DNA from: Lysobacteraceae bacterium
GTDB lineage: Bacteria; Pseudomonadota; Gammaproteobacteria; Xanthomonadales; Xanthomonadaceae
NCBI GenBank assembly: GCA_004297225.1
Contig: SCUI01000010.1
Span: 582,687 to 646,686, forward strand
Direction of reading: 5' to 3'
Length of the DNA: 64,000 nucleotides
Notes under the pieces: model-generated
What the model was told of the DNA's origin: nothing
Databases searched by the model: none
The model's input: the letters and a program-made list of their open reading frames with translations, nothing else
Part shown: piece by piece, positions 18,013 to 26,275 of the stretch
Numbering within the stretch: position 1 is the stretch's first letter
Layout of the letters: each line of letters opens with the position of its first letter
Position numbers and translations under genes: made by a program

Positions 18013-19390
18013 ACTGGCCATCCGCGCGCGGGGCCTGTCGAAGGTCTATCCGGTGTACGCCAAGCCGCACCATCGCCTGATGCAGGCACTGGACCCGCGG
18101 CGCGGGCGCCACTGGCACAACGAATTCCACGCCCTGCAACCGCTGGACCTGGACATCCGCCGTGGCGAGACGGTGGGCATCGTCGGCCGCAACGGCTCCG
18201 GGAAGTCCACGCTGCTGCAACTGGTGTGCGGCACGCTCGCGCCGACCACCGGCAGCGTCGAGGTCGCCGGCCGGATCGCCGCGCTGCTGGAACTCGGCGC
18301 CGGCTTCAACCCGGATTTCACCGGCCGCGAGAATGCGTACCTCAACGGCTCCGTCCTCGGCCTCTCGCGCGGCGAACTGGACGACTGCTTCGACGCGATC
18401 GCGGCGTTCGCCGACATCGGCGAATTCATGGACCAGCCGGTCAAGAACTACTCGAGCGGCATGTACGTGCGCCTGGCGTTCGCGGTCGCGATCAACGTCA
18501 ACCCCGACGTGCTGATCGTGGACGAAGCGCTGTCCGTGGGCGACGAAGCCTTCCAGCGCAAGTGTTTCGCCCGCATCGAGCGGATCCGCGAGGACGGCGC
18601 GACCGTGCTGTTCGTCTCGCATGCCGCGGGTACGGTGGTGGAACTGTGCGACCGCGCGGTGCTGCTCGACCACGGCGAGATGCTCGGTTCGGGGCGCCCG
18701 CGCGGGATCATCGCGCGCTACCAGAAGCTCCTGTACGCGCCGGCCGACCGGGCCGCCCGCGTGCGCGAGGAGATTCGTGGCCACTACGCCTCCGGCGCCG
18801 CCGACGAGGAAGCAGACGCGGATGCCGCACCGGCCATCGAGGCCGGTGGCGCGACCGGGCCCGTGGCGCGGCACGCGGCGCCGGCGCGGCCGGGCGTGGC
18901 AAGGCACGAGCGCGCGCGCTGGGATCCGGGGATGGTACCGTCGAGCACCGTGGCCTACGAGAACCTGGGCGCCAGCATCGTCGACCCGCACATCGAGACG
19001 CCGGAAGGCGAGCGCGTCAACGTCCTCGTTGCCGGGGACGAATACGTCTACAGTTACGACGTGGAGTTCACCCGGACGCTGGCGCGCGTCCGCTACGGGA
19101 TGATGATGCGTTCGACCATCGGCATCGACATTGGCGGCTGCGCGAGCGCGATCCCGACCGAGGCCATTCCCGTGGTCGAGCGCGGCACCGTGATCAAGGC
19201 GCGCTTCCGCTTCCGCTGCATCCTCGCGCCGGGCGTGTATTTCGCCAACGCCGGCGTGCTCGCGTCGCTGGGCGAAGGCGAGGAATTCGTCGACCGGCGC
19301 ATCGACGCGGCGATGTTCCGGGTGATGCCGCAGTGGGGGCGCCTGGCCACCGGCCTGGTGGACATGGACGTGGCGCCGGAGGCCGGGTGA
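18002..19390 (+). CDS. wzt: O-antigen ABC transporter ATPase Wzt with C-terminal glycan-binding domain
   Basis: ATPase partner of Wzm. The N-terminal nucleotide-binding domain has Walker A GRNGSGKST (62-70), signature SSGMY (151-155) and Walker B with DE at 174-175. Characteristic for polysaccharide exporters is the LLELGAGFNPDFTGREN segment. A hydrophilic Ala/Glu/Asp-rich linker (about 250-300) leads to a C-terminal beta domain (about 310-462) of the Wzt_C type, which in known systems recognises the non-reducing end of the O-antigen. At 462 residues it is the long form. It overlaps wzm by 11 bp and the next gene by 4 bp (GTGA). Confidence 0.93.
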   Translation: MSSELAIRARGLSKVYPVYAKPHHRLMQALDPRRGRHWHNEFHALQPLDLDIRRGETVGIVGRNGSGKSTLLQLVCGTLAPTTGSVEVAGRIAALLELGAGFNPDFTGRENAYLNGSVLGLSRGELDDCFDAIAAFADIGEFMDQPVKNYSSGMYVRLAFAVAINVNPDVLIVDEALSVGDEAFQRKCFARIERIREDGATVLFVSHAAGTVVELCDRAVLLDHGEMLGSGRPRGIIARYQKLLYAPADRAARVREEIRGHYASGAADEEADADAAPAIEAGGATGPVARHAAPARPGVARHERARWDPGMVPSSTVAYENLGASIVDPHIETPEGERVNVLVAGDEYVYSYDVEFTRTLARVRYGMMMRSTIGIDIGGCASAIPTEAIPVVERGTVIKARFRFRCILAPGVYFANAGVLASLGEGEEFVDRRIDAAMFRVMPQWGRLATGLVDMDVAPEAG

Positions 19391-22300
19391 GCAGCGGCCT
19401 GCTCGTGCTGGGCATGCACCGCAGCGGTACCTCGGCGCTGGCCCGGGTGTTGCAGCTCTGCGGCGCCGACATCGGCAGCCGCATCCTCGGCGAAAGCGCG
19501 GGCAACGAGGGCGGGCACTGGGAAGATGCCTTCGCGGTGGAGCTGCACGAGCGCCTGCTCGCCTCGCGCGGAACGCGCTGGGACGAGGCGCTGGGCCTGC
19601 CGGCGGACTGGCATGCGGACGCGGCGGCCGGCCAGGCGCGGCGCGACATCGGCGCCTATCTGTCGGGCAACCGCGCGCGGCATCCGCTGTGGGCGGTCAA
19701 GGATCCGCGCCTGTCGCTGTTCGCCGACCTGTGGATCGACGCCGCGCGCGACGAGGGGCAGTCGCTGGGTGCAGTGCTGGTGTTGCGGCATCCGCTGGAA
19801 GTGGCGAAATCGCTGGCAGCGCGCGATGGCATCGCGCCGGCCCGCGGGCTGGTGCTGTGGCTGGAATACACGCTGGCCGCGGTCGCCGCGCTGGAGCGTG
19901 TGCCGAACACCCTGCTCACCTACGGCCAGCTGCTCGAGGACTGGCGCGCCTGCGTCGAGCGGATCCGGCAGCTGCCCGGCGGCGCGCACTTGCGGGTCGA
20001 CGACGCGGCGGCCCGCCAGGTCGAGGCGTTCCTCGACGGCAAGCTGCGCCACCACGCGGAAGACGACCTGGCTGGCCTGCCGCAGGTGGTGCGCGAAGTC
20101 TGGACCGAGCTGTCCGGCCTTGCCGCCGGGGGTGGCCTGCCGCCGGGCGCGGTCGATCGCCTCGCAGGCCGCATCGCCCCGGTGCGTGAGCTGGTGCATC
20201 CACTGCTGGGGGAAATGCGGGTCACCCAGCGCAAGTTGTGGGAGCGCGTCGGCCGCGCCGAAGCGCCGGTCGCGACGATTCCCGCAGAGCTCAAGGCATT
20301 GGCCGAGCGCGTCGAGCTGGGCCGCTCCGACCTCGTCTCGGCGATTTCAGACGACTTGCGGCACATGCAGGACGTGGCGGCGCAGGCACTGCAGGCGGCA
20401 GCCGCGCGCGAACAGGAAGCCGCGCTGGCGCGGCAGCTGGCGCCGCGGATGCAGCAGCTCGAAGCCGGGCTCGCGCAGCTCTCGCAGGTGCAGGAGCAAC
20501 TGCAGCAGTCGACCGAGCGCTGCGCGGAAGCCCATGTCGAACTGGCCGCGCTTCGCGCCGAAGCGGTCGAAGCCGCGCGACAGCTCGACGCCAGTCGCTC
20601 ACGGGTGCTGCAACTGGAGCACGAAGCCACCGCGCTGCGGGCGGATTCGCAGATGCTCGAGCAGGTCAAGCGCTCGCGATCCTGGCGGCTGACGCGGCCC
20701 TTGCGCGTCGCGTTCCGCTTGCTGACGGGCCGCGGCGACCACGAATTCGCCGTCGCGCGGCAATCGCTGCGCACCCTGGTCGCGCGCACGCCCTTGCTGC
20801 CGCGACGCGCCAAGGCCAGCCTCATCGCGCGCACCCTGCGCGGCGCACCTGCGGGCCACCCCGCGCAACTGCCGGGTGCCGGGATGGCGGCGCTGGTGGC
20901 GCTCGCGCCGGCGCAAGCCGGCCTTGCCGACGTGTTCGACTGGTCGGTGATCGACTGGCATTTCCGCATCCAGCGGCCGCAGCACCTGGCGCGCGCGCTG
21001 GCCGGGCGCGGCCACCGCGTGTTCTACGTTTCCAACAACTTCGTGGATGCGCCCGAACCCGGCTTCCGGATCGAACCGCTGGACGATTGCGGGCGGCTTT
21101 TCCAGGTGAACCTGCACCTGTCCGGTGCGCCCTCGATCTACGTCGGCCTGCCGGACGATGCCCAGGTCGCCGCTCTGCAGCGCAGCCTGGGCAAGCTGCT
21201 CGGCTGGACCGGCACCCAGGCCTCGCTGTCGATCGTGCAGCATCCGTACTGGTCGCGGCTGGCCCGCGTGGTGCCGAACGCGCGCGTGGTCTACGACTGC
21301 ATGGACCACCACGGCGGCTTCGAGAACAACGCGCCGGCCGTGCTCGAGGCGGAACGCAGCCTGCTGGCCGACGCCGACCTGGTGACGGTGACCTCCTCGT
21401 GGCTGGAGCGCGAGCTCGCCCCGCGCGCGCGCGATGTCGCGGTGATTCGCAACGCGGGCGAATACGAGTTCTTCAGCCAGGCGCCGGGCAAGGTGTTCCG
21501 CGACGAGCAGGGGCGCAAGGTCATCGGCTACTTCGGCGCGATTGCCGAGTGGTTCGACCTCGACCTGGTCCGCCGCGTGGCGCAGGAGAACCCCGGCGCG
21601 CTGGTGGTGCTGGTCGGCAATGACACCGTCGACGCCAGGAGCCGCCTCGCCGGCCTGGACAATGTGCGGCTGGTCGGCGAGCGGCCCTATGCCGACCTGC
21701 CCTACTGGCTGCACGGCTTCGACGTCGCCTTGCTGCCGTTCCGCATCATCGACCTGACGATCGCGACCAACCCGGTCAAGGTCTACGAATACCTCGCCGC
21801 GGGCAAGCCGGTGGTGGCCGTGGACCTGCCGGAAATGGCGCAGTTCGACGGCCTGGTGCACGTCGCCAGGGATGCGGACGACTTCTCCGCTGCGGTGGCG
21901 CGGGTGCTCGCCGAAGGCGACACGGCGCAGGCACGCGCCGCCCGCCAGGCCTTCGCCGCGGGCCAGACCTGGGACCACCGCGCGCGCGCGCTGGACGAAG
22001 CGATCGCCGGGATTCGCGAACCGCTGGTCAGCGTCGTGGTGCTTGCCTACAACAACCTCGCATTCACCCAGAACTGCCTTTTCAGCATCGAGCAGTACAG
22101 CGACTACGCCAACCTCGAGGTGATCGTCGTCGACAACGCCTCGACCGACGGTTCGCCGGAATGGCTGCGGCAATGGGCCGCCGAGCCGTCCGCCGCGGGC
22201 CATCGCCGCCGCCTGGTCCTCAACGGGCAGAACCTGGGTTTCGCCGCGGGCAACAACGCCGGCCTCGCGGCGGCGCAGGGCGACTACCTCGTCCTGCTCA

Positions 22301-22800
22301 ACAACGACACCTACGTCACCTTCGGCTGGGTCCGCGGGCTGTGCGCGCACCTCCGGCGCGACCCGGCGCTTGGACTGGTCGGGCCGGTGACCAACAACAT
22401 CGGCAACGAGGCGAAGCTCGACCTCCATTACCAGGACATCGTCGACATGCACCGGCTCGCCGGCGAGTACACCCGCGCGCATCCCGGCCAGTTGTTCCGG
22501 ATGCCCACCGTGGCGTTCTTCTGCGCCGCGATGCCGCGCGCCGTGTATGCGGCGGTCGGCGGCCTGGACGAAGCCTTCGGCATCGGCTTCTTCGAGGACG
22601 ACGACTACTGCCGGCGCGTGGCCGATGCCGGCTGGCATGTCGGCTGCGCCGACGACGTGTTCGTGCACCACCATCTGTCTGCGAGCTTCGACAAGCTCAA
22701 GACCGAGGCCAGGCAGGCGCTGTTCGAGAAGAACAAGGCGATCTACGAGGCCAAGTGGGGCCCCTGGGTGCCGCACGTCTACCGGAACGACCCCAGGTGA
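19387..22800 (+). CDS. Four-part fusion: sulfotransferase, coiled coil, GT4-like and GT2 glycosyltransferase
   Basis: The 1137-residue protein starts at a GTG overlapping the wzt stop (GTGA). Residues 1 to about 270 are sulfotransferase-like, with the PAPS loop GMHRSGTS (9-16) and a VLRHPLEVAKSLAARDG segment. Residues about 280-430 are a Gln/Ala/Glu-rich coiled coil. Residues about 515-870 form a GT-B glycosyltransferase (IDWHFRIQRPQHLARAL near the start, GYFGAIAEWFD, and TNPVKVYEYLAAGKPVVA, the nucleotide-sugar site). From about 877 to the end is a GT2 domain (VSVVVLAYNN, VIVVDNASTDGS, LNNDT, FFEDDDYCRR). It resembles long coiled-coil polymerase/terminator proteins that set O-antigen chain length and cap it, but that is inference. 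The capping group could be sulfate. Confidence 0.85.
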   Translation: MSSGLLVLGMHRSGTSALARVLQLCGADIGSRILGESAGNEGGHWEDAFAVELHERLLASRGTRWDEALGLPADWHADAAAGQARRDIGAYLSGNRARHPLWAVKDPRLSLFADLWIDAARDEGQSLGAVLVLRHPLEVAKSLAARDGIAPARGLVLWLEYTLAAVAALERVPNTLLTYGQLLEDWRACVERIRQLPGGAHLRVDDAAARQVEAFLDGKLRHHAEDDLAGLPQVVREVWTELSGLAAGGGLPPGAVDRLAGRIAPVRELVHPLLGEMRVTQRKLWERVGRAEAPVATIPAELKALAERVELGRSDLVSAISDDLRHMQDVAAQALQAAAAREQEAALARQLAPRMQQLEAGLAQLSQVQEQLQQSTERCAEAHVELAALRAEAVEAARQLDASRSRVLQLEHEATALRADSQMLEQVKRSRSWRLTRPLRVAFRLLTGRGDHEFAVARQSLRTLVARTPLLPRRAKASLIARTLRGAPAGHPAQLPGAGMAALVALAPAQAGLADVFDWSVIDWHFRIQRPQHLARALAGRGHRVFYVSNNFVDAPEPGFRIEPLDDCGRLFQVNLHLSGAPSIYVGLPDDAQVAALQRSLGKLLGWTGTQASLSIVQHPYWSRLARVVPNARVVYDCMDHHGGFENNAPAVLEAERSLLADADLVTVTSSWLERELAPRARDVAVIRNAGEYEFFSQAPGKVFRDEQGRKVIGYFGAIAEWFDLDLVRRVAQENPGALVVLVGNDTVDARSRLAGLDNVRLVGERPYADLPYWLHGFDVALLPFRIIDLTIATNPVKVYEYLAAGKPVVAVDLPEMAQFDGLVHVARDADDFSAAVARVLAEGDTAQARAARQAFAAGQTWDHRARALDEAIAGIREPLVSVVVLAYNNLAFTQNCLFSIEQYSDYANLEVIVVDNASTDGSPEWLRQWAAEPSAAGHRRRLVLNGQNLGFAAGNNAGLAAAQGDYLVLLNNDTYVTFGWVRGLCAHLRRDPALGLVGPVTNNIGNEAKLDLHYQDIVDMHRLAGEYTRAHPGQLFRMPTVAFFCAAMPRAVYAAVGGLDEAFGIGFFEDDDYCRRVADAGWHVGCADDVFVHHHLSASFDKLKTEARQALFEKNKAIYEAKWGPWVPHVYRNDPR

Positions 22801-24281
22801 CGGGTGCCGTCCGCGGACCACGCGAACGCCAGTGGCCCGCGATCCTCCTGGCAACCATCGTCGCGTCCGCGGCGTTCGCCAACGTCGCCGCCTACATCGC
22901 GCATGCGGGCAACCCGCTGGTGATGTCCGACGCCTGGTACTTCATAGACGCCTTCCTGCGCAAGGCGGTGGAGCAGGGCGCCTCGGTCGCGGATTTCTTC
23001 GTCAAGCGCTCGGCCACGGACCACGCGCAGCCATTGATCAAGGCGTTGATGCTGGCGAACGCGGAGTGGTGGGGGCTCGATTTCGTCTACGAGGCCCTGG
23101 CGGGGCTCGCGTTCGCGCTCGCGACCTTCGTCGTGCTGGCCGCCACCACCTGGCGGGGCGCGCGGGAACGGCAACCGGCGTGGCTGCACGGCCTGCTCCT
23201 CGGCACCCTGGCCGCCTGCCTGGTCACGCTCAACAGCGGCATGGTCTTCAGCTGGTCGCTGGTGACGCTGACCTATCTCTGCTATTTCCTCGCGGCCTGC
23301 GCAGGCGCCTGCGCCTGGCGCGCGCTCGCCGGCGGCGGACGCGCCGCGCTGGCGGCGGTGTCGCTGGTCGTCGCGTTCACGATGGACGACGTCGGCCTCC
23401 TGATCGCGCTCGCCCTGGTGCTCTCGGTCGCCTTCGCCGCGGCCAGGCGCCGGGACTTCCGCGCGGCCTGGCCGGTGATCGCGATCATCGTGGCTAGCGA
23501 GCTGTGCTACCTCGTCGCCAGCCGCCTATGGCTGCATTCCGGAGCGGAGGCCGTGACCGGCGCGGTCGGTGCATCGGCGTTCGCGCGGGTCTGGGAACTG
23601 CGCGGCAGCGCCGTGGAGATCGCCCGCGTCGTGCTCGCCACCTCGCTCGCGCACGTGAACCAGATCGTCCACTACTTCCCGGACGACGTCCGCCGCGTGC
23701 AGTCGGTGCTGGCCGGCGTGGCGCTGCTCGCCCACGCCTGGTTCTGGTGGCGCGCCTGGCGCGTGCAATGGAACGCCGCCGTGTTCCACGCCGTGGCGCT
23801 GATGCTGCTGGCCTACGGGATGGTCGCCGGCATCGTCCATGCCCGCGTGCCCGAGTTCGGCGTCGCCTACCTCAACGAGCCCCGCTACGTGGTGATGTAC
23901 CTGCTCGGGGATGTCGCACTGGTGCTGATGCTGCTCGGCCACCCGCTGCGGATGGCCCACCGGGCGGCGCGTGTCGGCGAGGCCGTGGTGCTGGTTGTGC
24001 TGCTCGCGTTGCAGGTCGCGCTGACGCGCTATTCCTGGGACGAGGCGCGCTACCTGGGGATCTACTACCACCAGATGGCGCGGCAGATGCTGGTCCTGGG
24101 CGAGGGCGGCATGCCACCGAACTGCCTGCCGATCCTGTCCGCGTGCGGAATGCCGCCCGCGCAACGCGAAGCGGCATTCGAGTTCCTGCAGCGCCACCAG
24201 CTCAACCTCTACTCGCCGGCGTTCGTCGCCCGTTACCGGCTCGAGGCGGTGGTGCAGCCTGCGGCCGAACCAGCGAATTAG
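22797..24281 (+). CDS. Polytopic membrane protein, possible GT-C type glycosyltransferase
   Basis: I do not recognise a specific family. The GTG at 22797 overlaps the fusion gene stop (GTGA) and gives 494 residues with roughly ten to twelve membrane helices. After the first helix, a periplasmic loop carries VMSDAWYFIDAF, an acidic motif placed where GT-C enzymes carry their catalytic Asp. A short soluble C-terminal region with two Cys (NCLPILSACG) follows the last helix. Context suggests a periplasmic glycosyltransferase that uses polyprenyl-phosphate-linked sugar, like GtrC-type enzymes. A polymerase or ligase role cannot be excluded. Confidence 0.7.
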   Translation: MTGAVRGPRERQWPAILLATIVASAAFANVAAYIAHAGNPLVMSDAWYFIDAFLRKAVEQGASVADFFVKRSATDHAQPLIKALMLANAEWWGLDFVYEALAGLAFALATFVVLAATTWRGARERQPAWLHGLLLGTLAACLVTLNSGMVFSWSLVTLTYLCYFLAACAGACAWRALAGGGRAALAAVSLVVAFTMDDVGLLIALALVLSVAFAAARRRDFRAAWPVIAIIVASELCYLVASRLWLHSGAEAVTGAVGASAFARVWELRGSAVEIARVVLATSLAHVNQIVHYFPDDVRRVQSVLAGVALLAHAWFWWRAWRVQWNAAVFHAVALMLLAYGMVAGIVHARVPEFGVAYLNEPRYVVMYLLGDVALVLMLLGHPLRMAHRAARVGEAVVLVVLLALQVALTRYSWDEARYLGIYYHQMARQMLVLGEGGMPPNCLPILSACGMPPAQREAAFEFLQRHQLNLYSPAFVARYRLEAVVQPAAEPAN

Positions 24282-24300
24282 GCGCAGGCGCGCCGCGGCC

Positions 24301-24714
24301 TCAGCAGTCGCGGCCTTCGATCACGATCGAGTGCAGCAGCTTGCCTTGCGGATCCTTGAGCTTGAAGGTCAGGCCCGGCTTGAGCCACGGACCGGTCTTC
24401 AGCGATCCGGACGGCGGCTGCTCGGCGAACGGTGCGTCCTTGCCCGCGTCGTCGACGACGAAGATGCCGACGCTCGTCACCGCCGGATCGGCGATGCGCC
24501 AGTACAGCGTGGTGGGCACGCCGGCGGCGACGTCGCAGGTGCGCACGACGGCGGGATCGGCGCAGAACGCACAGTTGGCAGTATCCACCGCGGGTGCCTC
24601 CGGCGCGGCCGCCGTCGTGCCGGTGGCGGCGGAGGCGGGCGCGGTGGCTTCCGCGGCAGGCCGATTGCAGGCTGCCAGCGCACACACGAGGAACAGGGCA
24701 ACGGTGACGCGCAT
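24301..24714 (-). CDS. Small lipoprotein of unknown function
   Basis: The 137-residue protein has a lipoprotein signal peptide (MRVTVALFLVCALAAC, Cys16 in lipobox LAAC), an Ala/Thr/Pro-rich tether, and a small beta domain with NCAFCADPAVVRTC near its start and a Cys as its final residue. These four cysteines could form two disulfides. The ATG at 24714 follows a GGAGG ribosome binding site. It lies 32 bp after wecE at the end of the leftward sugar operon, so it may be co-transcribed. The domain looks like an immunoglobulin-type sugar or surface-binding fold; I cannot assign a function. Confidence 0.75.
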   Translation of the reverse strand: MRVTVALFLVCALAACNRPAAEATAPASAATGTTAAAPEAPAVDTANCAFCADPAVVRTCDVAAGVPTTLYWRIADPAVTSVGIFVVDDAGKDAPFAEQPPSGSLKTGPWLKPGLTFKLKDPQGKLLHSIVIEGRDC

Positions 24715-24746
24715 GGGACCTCCGGGACAGGAATGGGATGGCGGGA

Positions 24747-25877
24747 TCATGCCGCAAGCGCGCGGTCGGCGGCGGCCAGGACTTCGTCCATGTGCGCCTC
24801 GAGGCCGACCCACAGCGGCATGCGGACCAGGCGCGCGCTGAGGTCGTCGGTGACCGGCAATTCGCCCGCCGCGCGGCCCAGGCGCAGGCCGGCCGGCGAG
24901 GAATGCAGCGGGATGTAATGGAACACGGCGCCCACGCCCTGCTCCTTCATGCGCTGGATGAACGCCGTGCGGGCTTCCAGGCTGGGCAGCAGCAGATAGT
25001 ACATGTGGCCGTTGTGGATGCAGTGCGAGGGCACCACCGGGCGGCGCACGCGACCCGCCGCTTCGTGCGCGGCTGCCCAGGCGTGGTACCGGTCCCAGAG
25101 CTCGAGCCGCCTGGCGGTGATCGCCTCGCCCTGTTCCGCCTGCGCGGCAAGGAAGGCGGCGACCAGCTCGCTGGGCAGGAACGACGAGCCGATGTCCACC
25201 CAGGTGTATTTGTCCACCTGGCCGCGGAAGAAACGGCTGCGGTCGGTGCCCTTCTCGCGGATGATTTCCGCGCGCTCGGCGAGGTCGCCCTCGCGCGCCA
25301 GCAGCGCGCCGCCTTCGCCGGAGATGATGTTCTTGGTCTCGTGGAAGCTGAGCGCGCCGAGGTCGCCGATCGCGCCGAGCGGCCTGCCGTTGTAGGTGGA
25401 GAAGATCCCCTGCGCGGCGTCCTCGACGACCTTCAGCCCGTGCCGCGCGGCGATCGCCAGGATCGCATCCATCTCGCAGGCGACGCCCGCGTAGTGCACC
25501 ACGCAGATCGCCTTCGTGCGCGGCGTGATCGCGGCCTCGACCAGGCGTTCATCGATGTTGAGCGTGTCCTCGCGGATGTCCACGAACACCGGCCTGGCGC
25601 CGCGCAACACGAACGCATTGGCGGTCGAGACGAAGGTGTAGGACGGCATGATCACTTCGTCGCCGGGCCCCAGGTCCAGCAGGATCGCCGCCATCTCCAG
25701 CGCGGCCGTGCACGAGTGCGTGAGCAGCGCCTTGCTGGCGCCGGTGGTGGCTTCCAGCCACTGGTGGCAGCGCTTGGTGTAAGGGCCGTCGCCGGACAGG
25801 TGGCCACGGCGATGGGCGTCGGCGATGTAGTCGAGTTCGCGGCCCGTCATGAACGGCCGGTTGAAGGGTATGGTCAT
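24747..25877 (-). CDS. wecE: dTDP-4-amino-4,6-dideoxygalactose transaminase (WecE/RffA-like)
   Basis: PLP-dependent sugar aminotransferase of the DegT/DnrJ/EryC1 family that converts dTDP-4-keto-6-deoxyglucose to a 4-amino-4,6-dideoxy sugar. It is 376 residues, the same length as enterobacterial WecE, starting IPFNRPFMTGRELDYI. Lys182 in SFHETKNIISGEGG binds PLP, with VVEDAAQG before it. The start ATG at 25877 is 8 bp after the preceding gene. The product is probably dTDP-Fuc4N; a close relative making the gluco isomer (viosamine) is possible. The rml genes needed for the precursor are not in this window. Confidence 0.88.
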   Translation of the reverse strand: MTIPFNRPFMTGRELDYIADAHRRGHLSGDGPYTKRCHQWLEATTGASKALLTHSCTAALEMAAILLDLGPGDEVIMPSYTFVSTANAFVLRGARPVFVDIREDTLNIDERLVEAAITPRTKAICVVHYAGVACEMDAILAIAARHGLKVVEDAAQGIFSTYNGRPLGAIGDLGALSFHETKNIISGEGGALLAREGDLAERAEIIREKGTDRSRFFRGQVDKYTWVDIGSSFLPSELVAAFLAAQAEQGEAITARRLELWDRYHAWAAAHEAAGRVRRPVVPSHCIHNGHMYYLLLPSLEARTAFIQRMKEQGVGAVFHYIPLHSSPAGLRLGRAAGELPVTDDLSARLVRMPLWVGLEAHMDEVLAAADRALAA

Positions 25878-25885
25878 CGGCGCGG

Positions 25886-26266
25886 TCACGGAGCGGGTGG
25901 GGTGGGCGCAAGCGCCATGACCGTTACCCCGGCGACGATCAGCAGCGTCCCGGCCAGCTTGGCGAGCGACACGTGCTCGCCCAGGATCAATGCCGAGAAC
26001 GCGAAGATCAGCAGGAAGCTGGTCGCCGTGAACGGATAGGCGACGCTGAGCGGGAGCTTGCTCAGCGCGAGCATCCAGCACAACGACGCGGCGAACGCCG
26101 CGGCCAGGCCGCTCAGCACCCACGGGTTGGCCAGGGTATGCAGCAGGAAGCCGGCCTTGCCGGCCAGGCCAGGCGGCACTGCGCCGGCGAGTCCCACCTG
26201 CCATTTCAGGATCAGCTGCCCATATACCGTGAGCAGGACCGTGAGTGCGATGAAGAAATAGCCCAT
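25886..26266 (-). CDS. Small DMT/SMR-type membrane protein, possible lipid-linked sugar flippase
   Basis: The 126-residue protein has four membrane helices and drug/metabolite-transporter features: the ILKWQVG segment in helix 1, WMLALSKLPLSVAYPFTA in helices 2-3, and ILGEHVSLAKLAGTLLI leading into helix 4. Members such as ArnE/ArnF flip undecaprenyl-phosphate-sugars. Its place between a membrane-anchored GT2 and sugar-modifying enzymes favours that role over drug efflux. It is 9 bp from the GNAT-MaoC gene and 8 bp from wecE, so it is in the same operon. Confidence 0.78.
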   Translation of the reverse strand: MGYFFIALTVLLTVYGQLILKWQVGLAGAVPPGLAGKAGFLLHTLANPWVLSGLAAAFAASLCWMLALSKLPLSVAYPFTATSFLLIFAFSALILGEHVSLAKLAGTLLIVAGVTVMALAPTPPAP

Positions 26267-26275
26267 GTCCCGTCC

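Noticed and set aside
20599..22854. Long minus-strand open frame opposite the fusion glycosyltransferase
   Set aside because: Same codon-bias artefact. The plus strand encodes clear GT4 and GT2 motifs over this whole stretch.
25886..26266. Multidrug efflux protein of the SMR family
   Set aside because: The fold fits, but the position inside an aminosugar operon favours flipping of lipid-linked sugar. Efflux cannot be excluded, so it is only downgraded.
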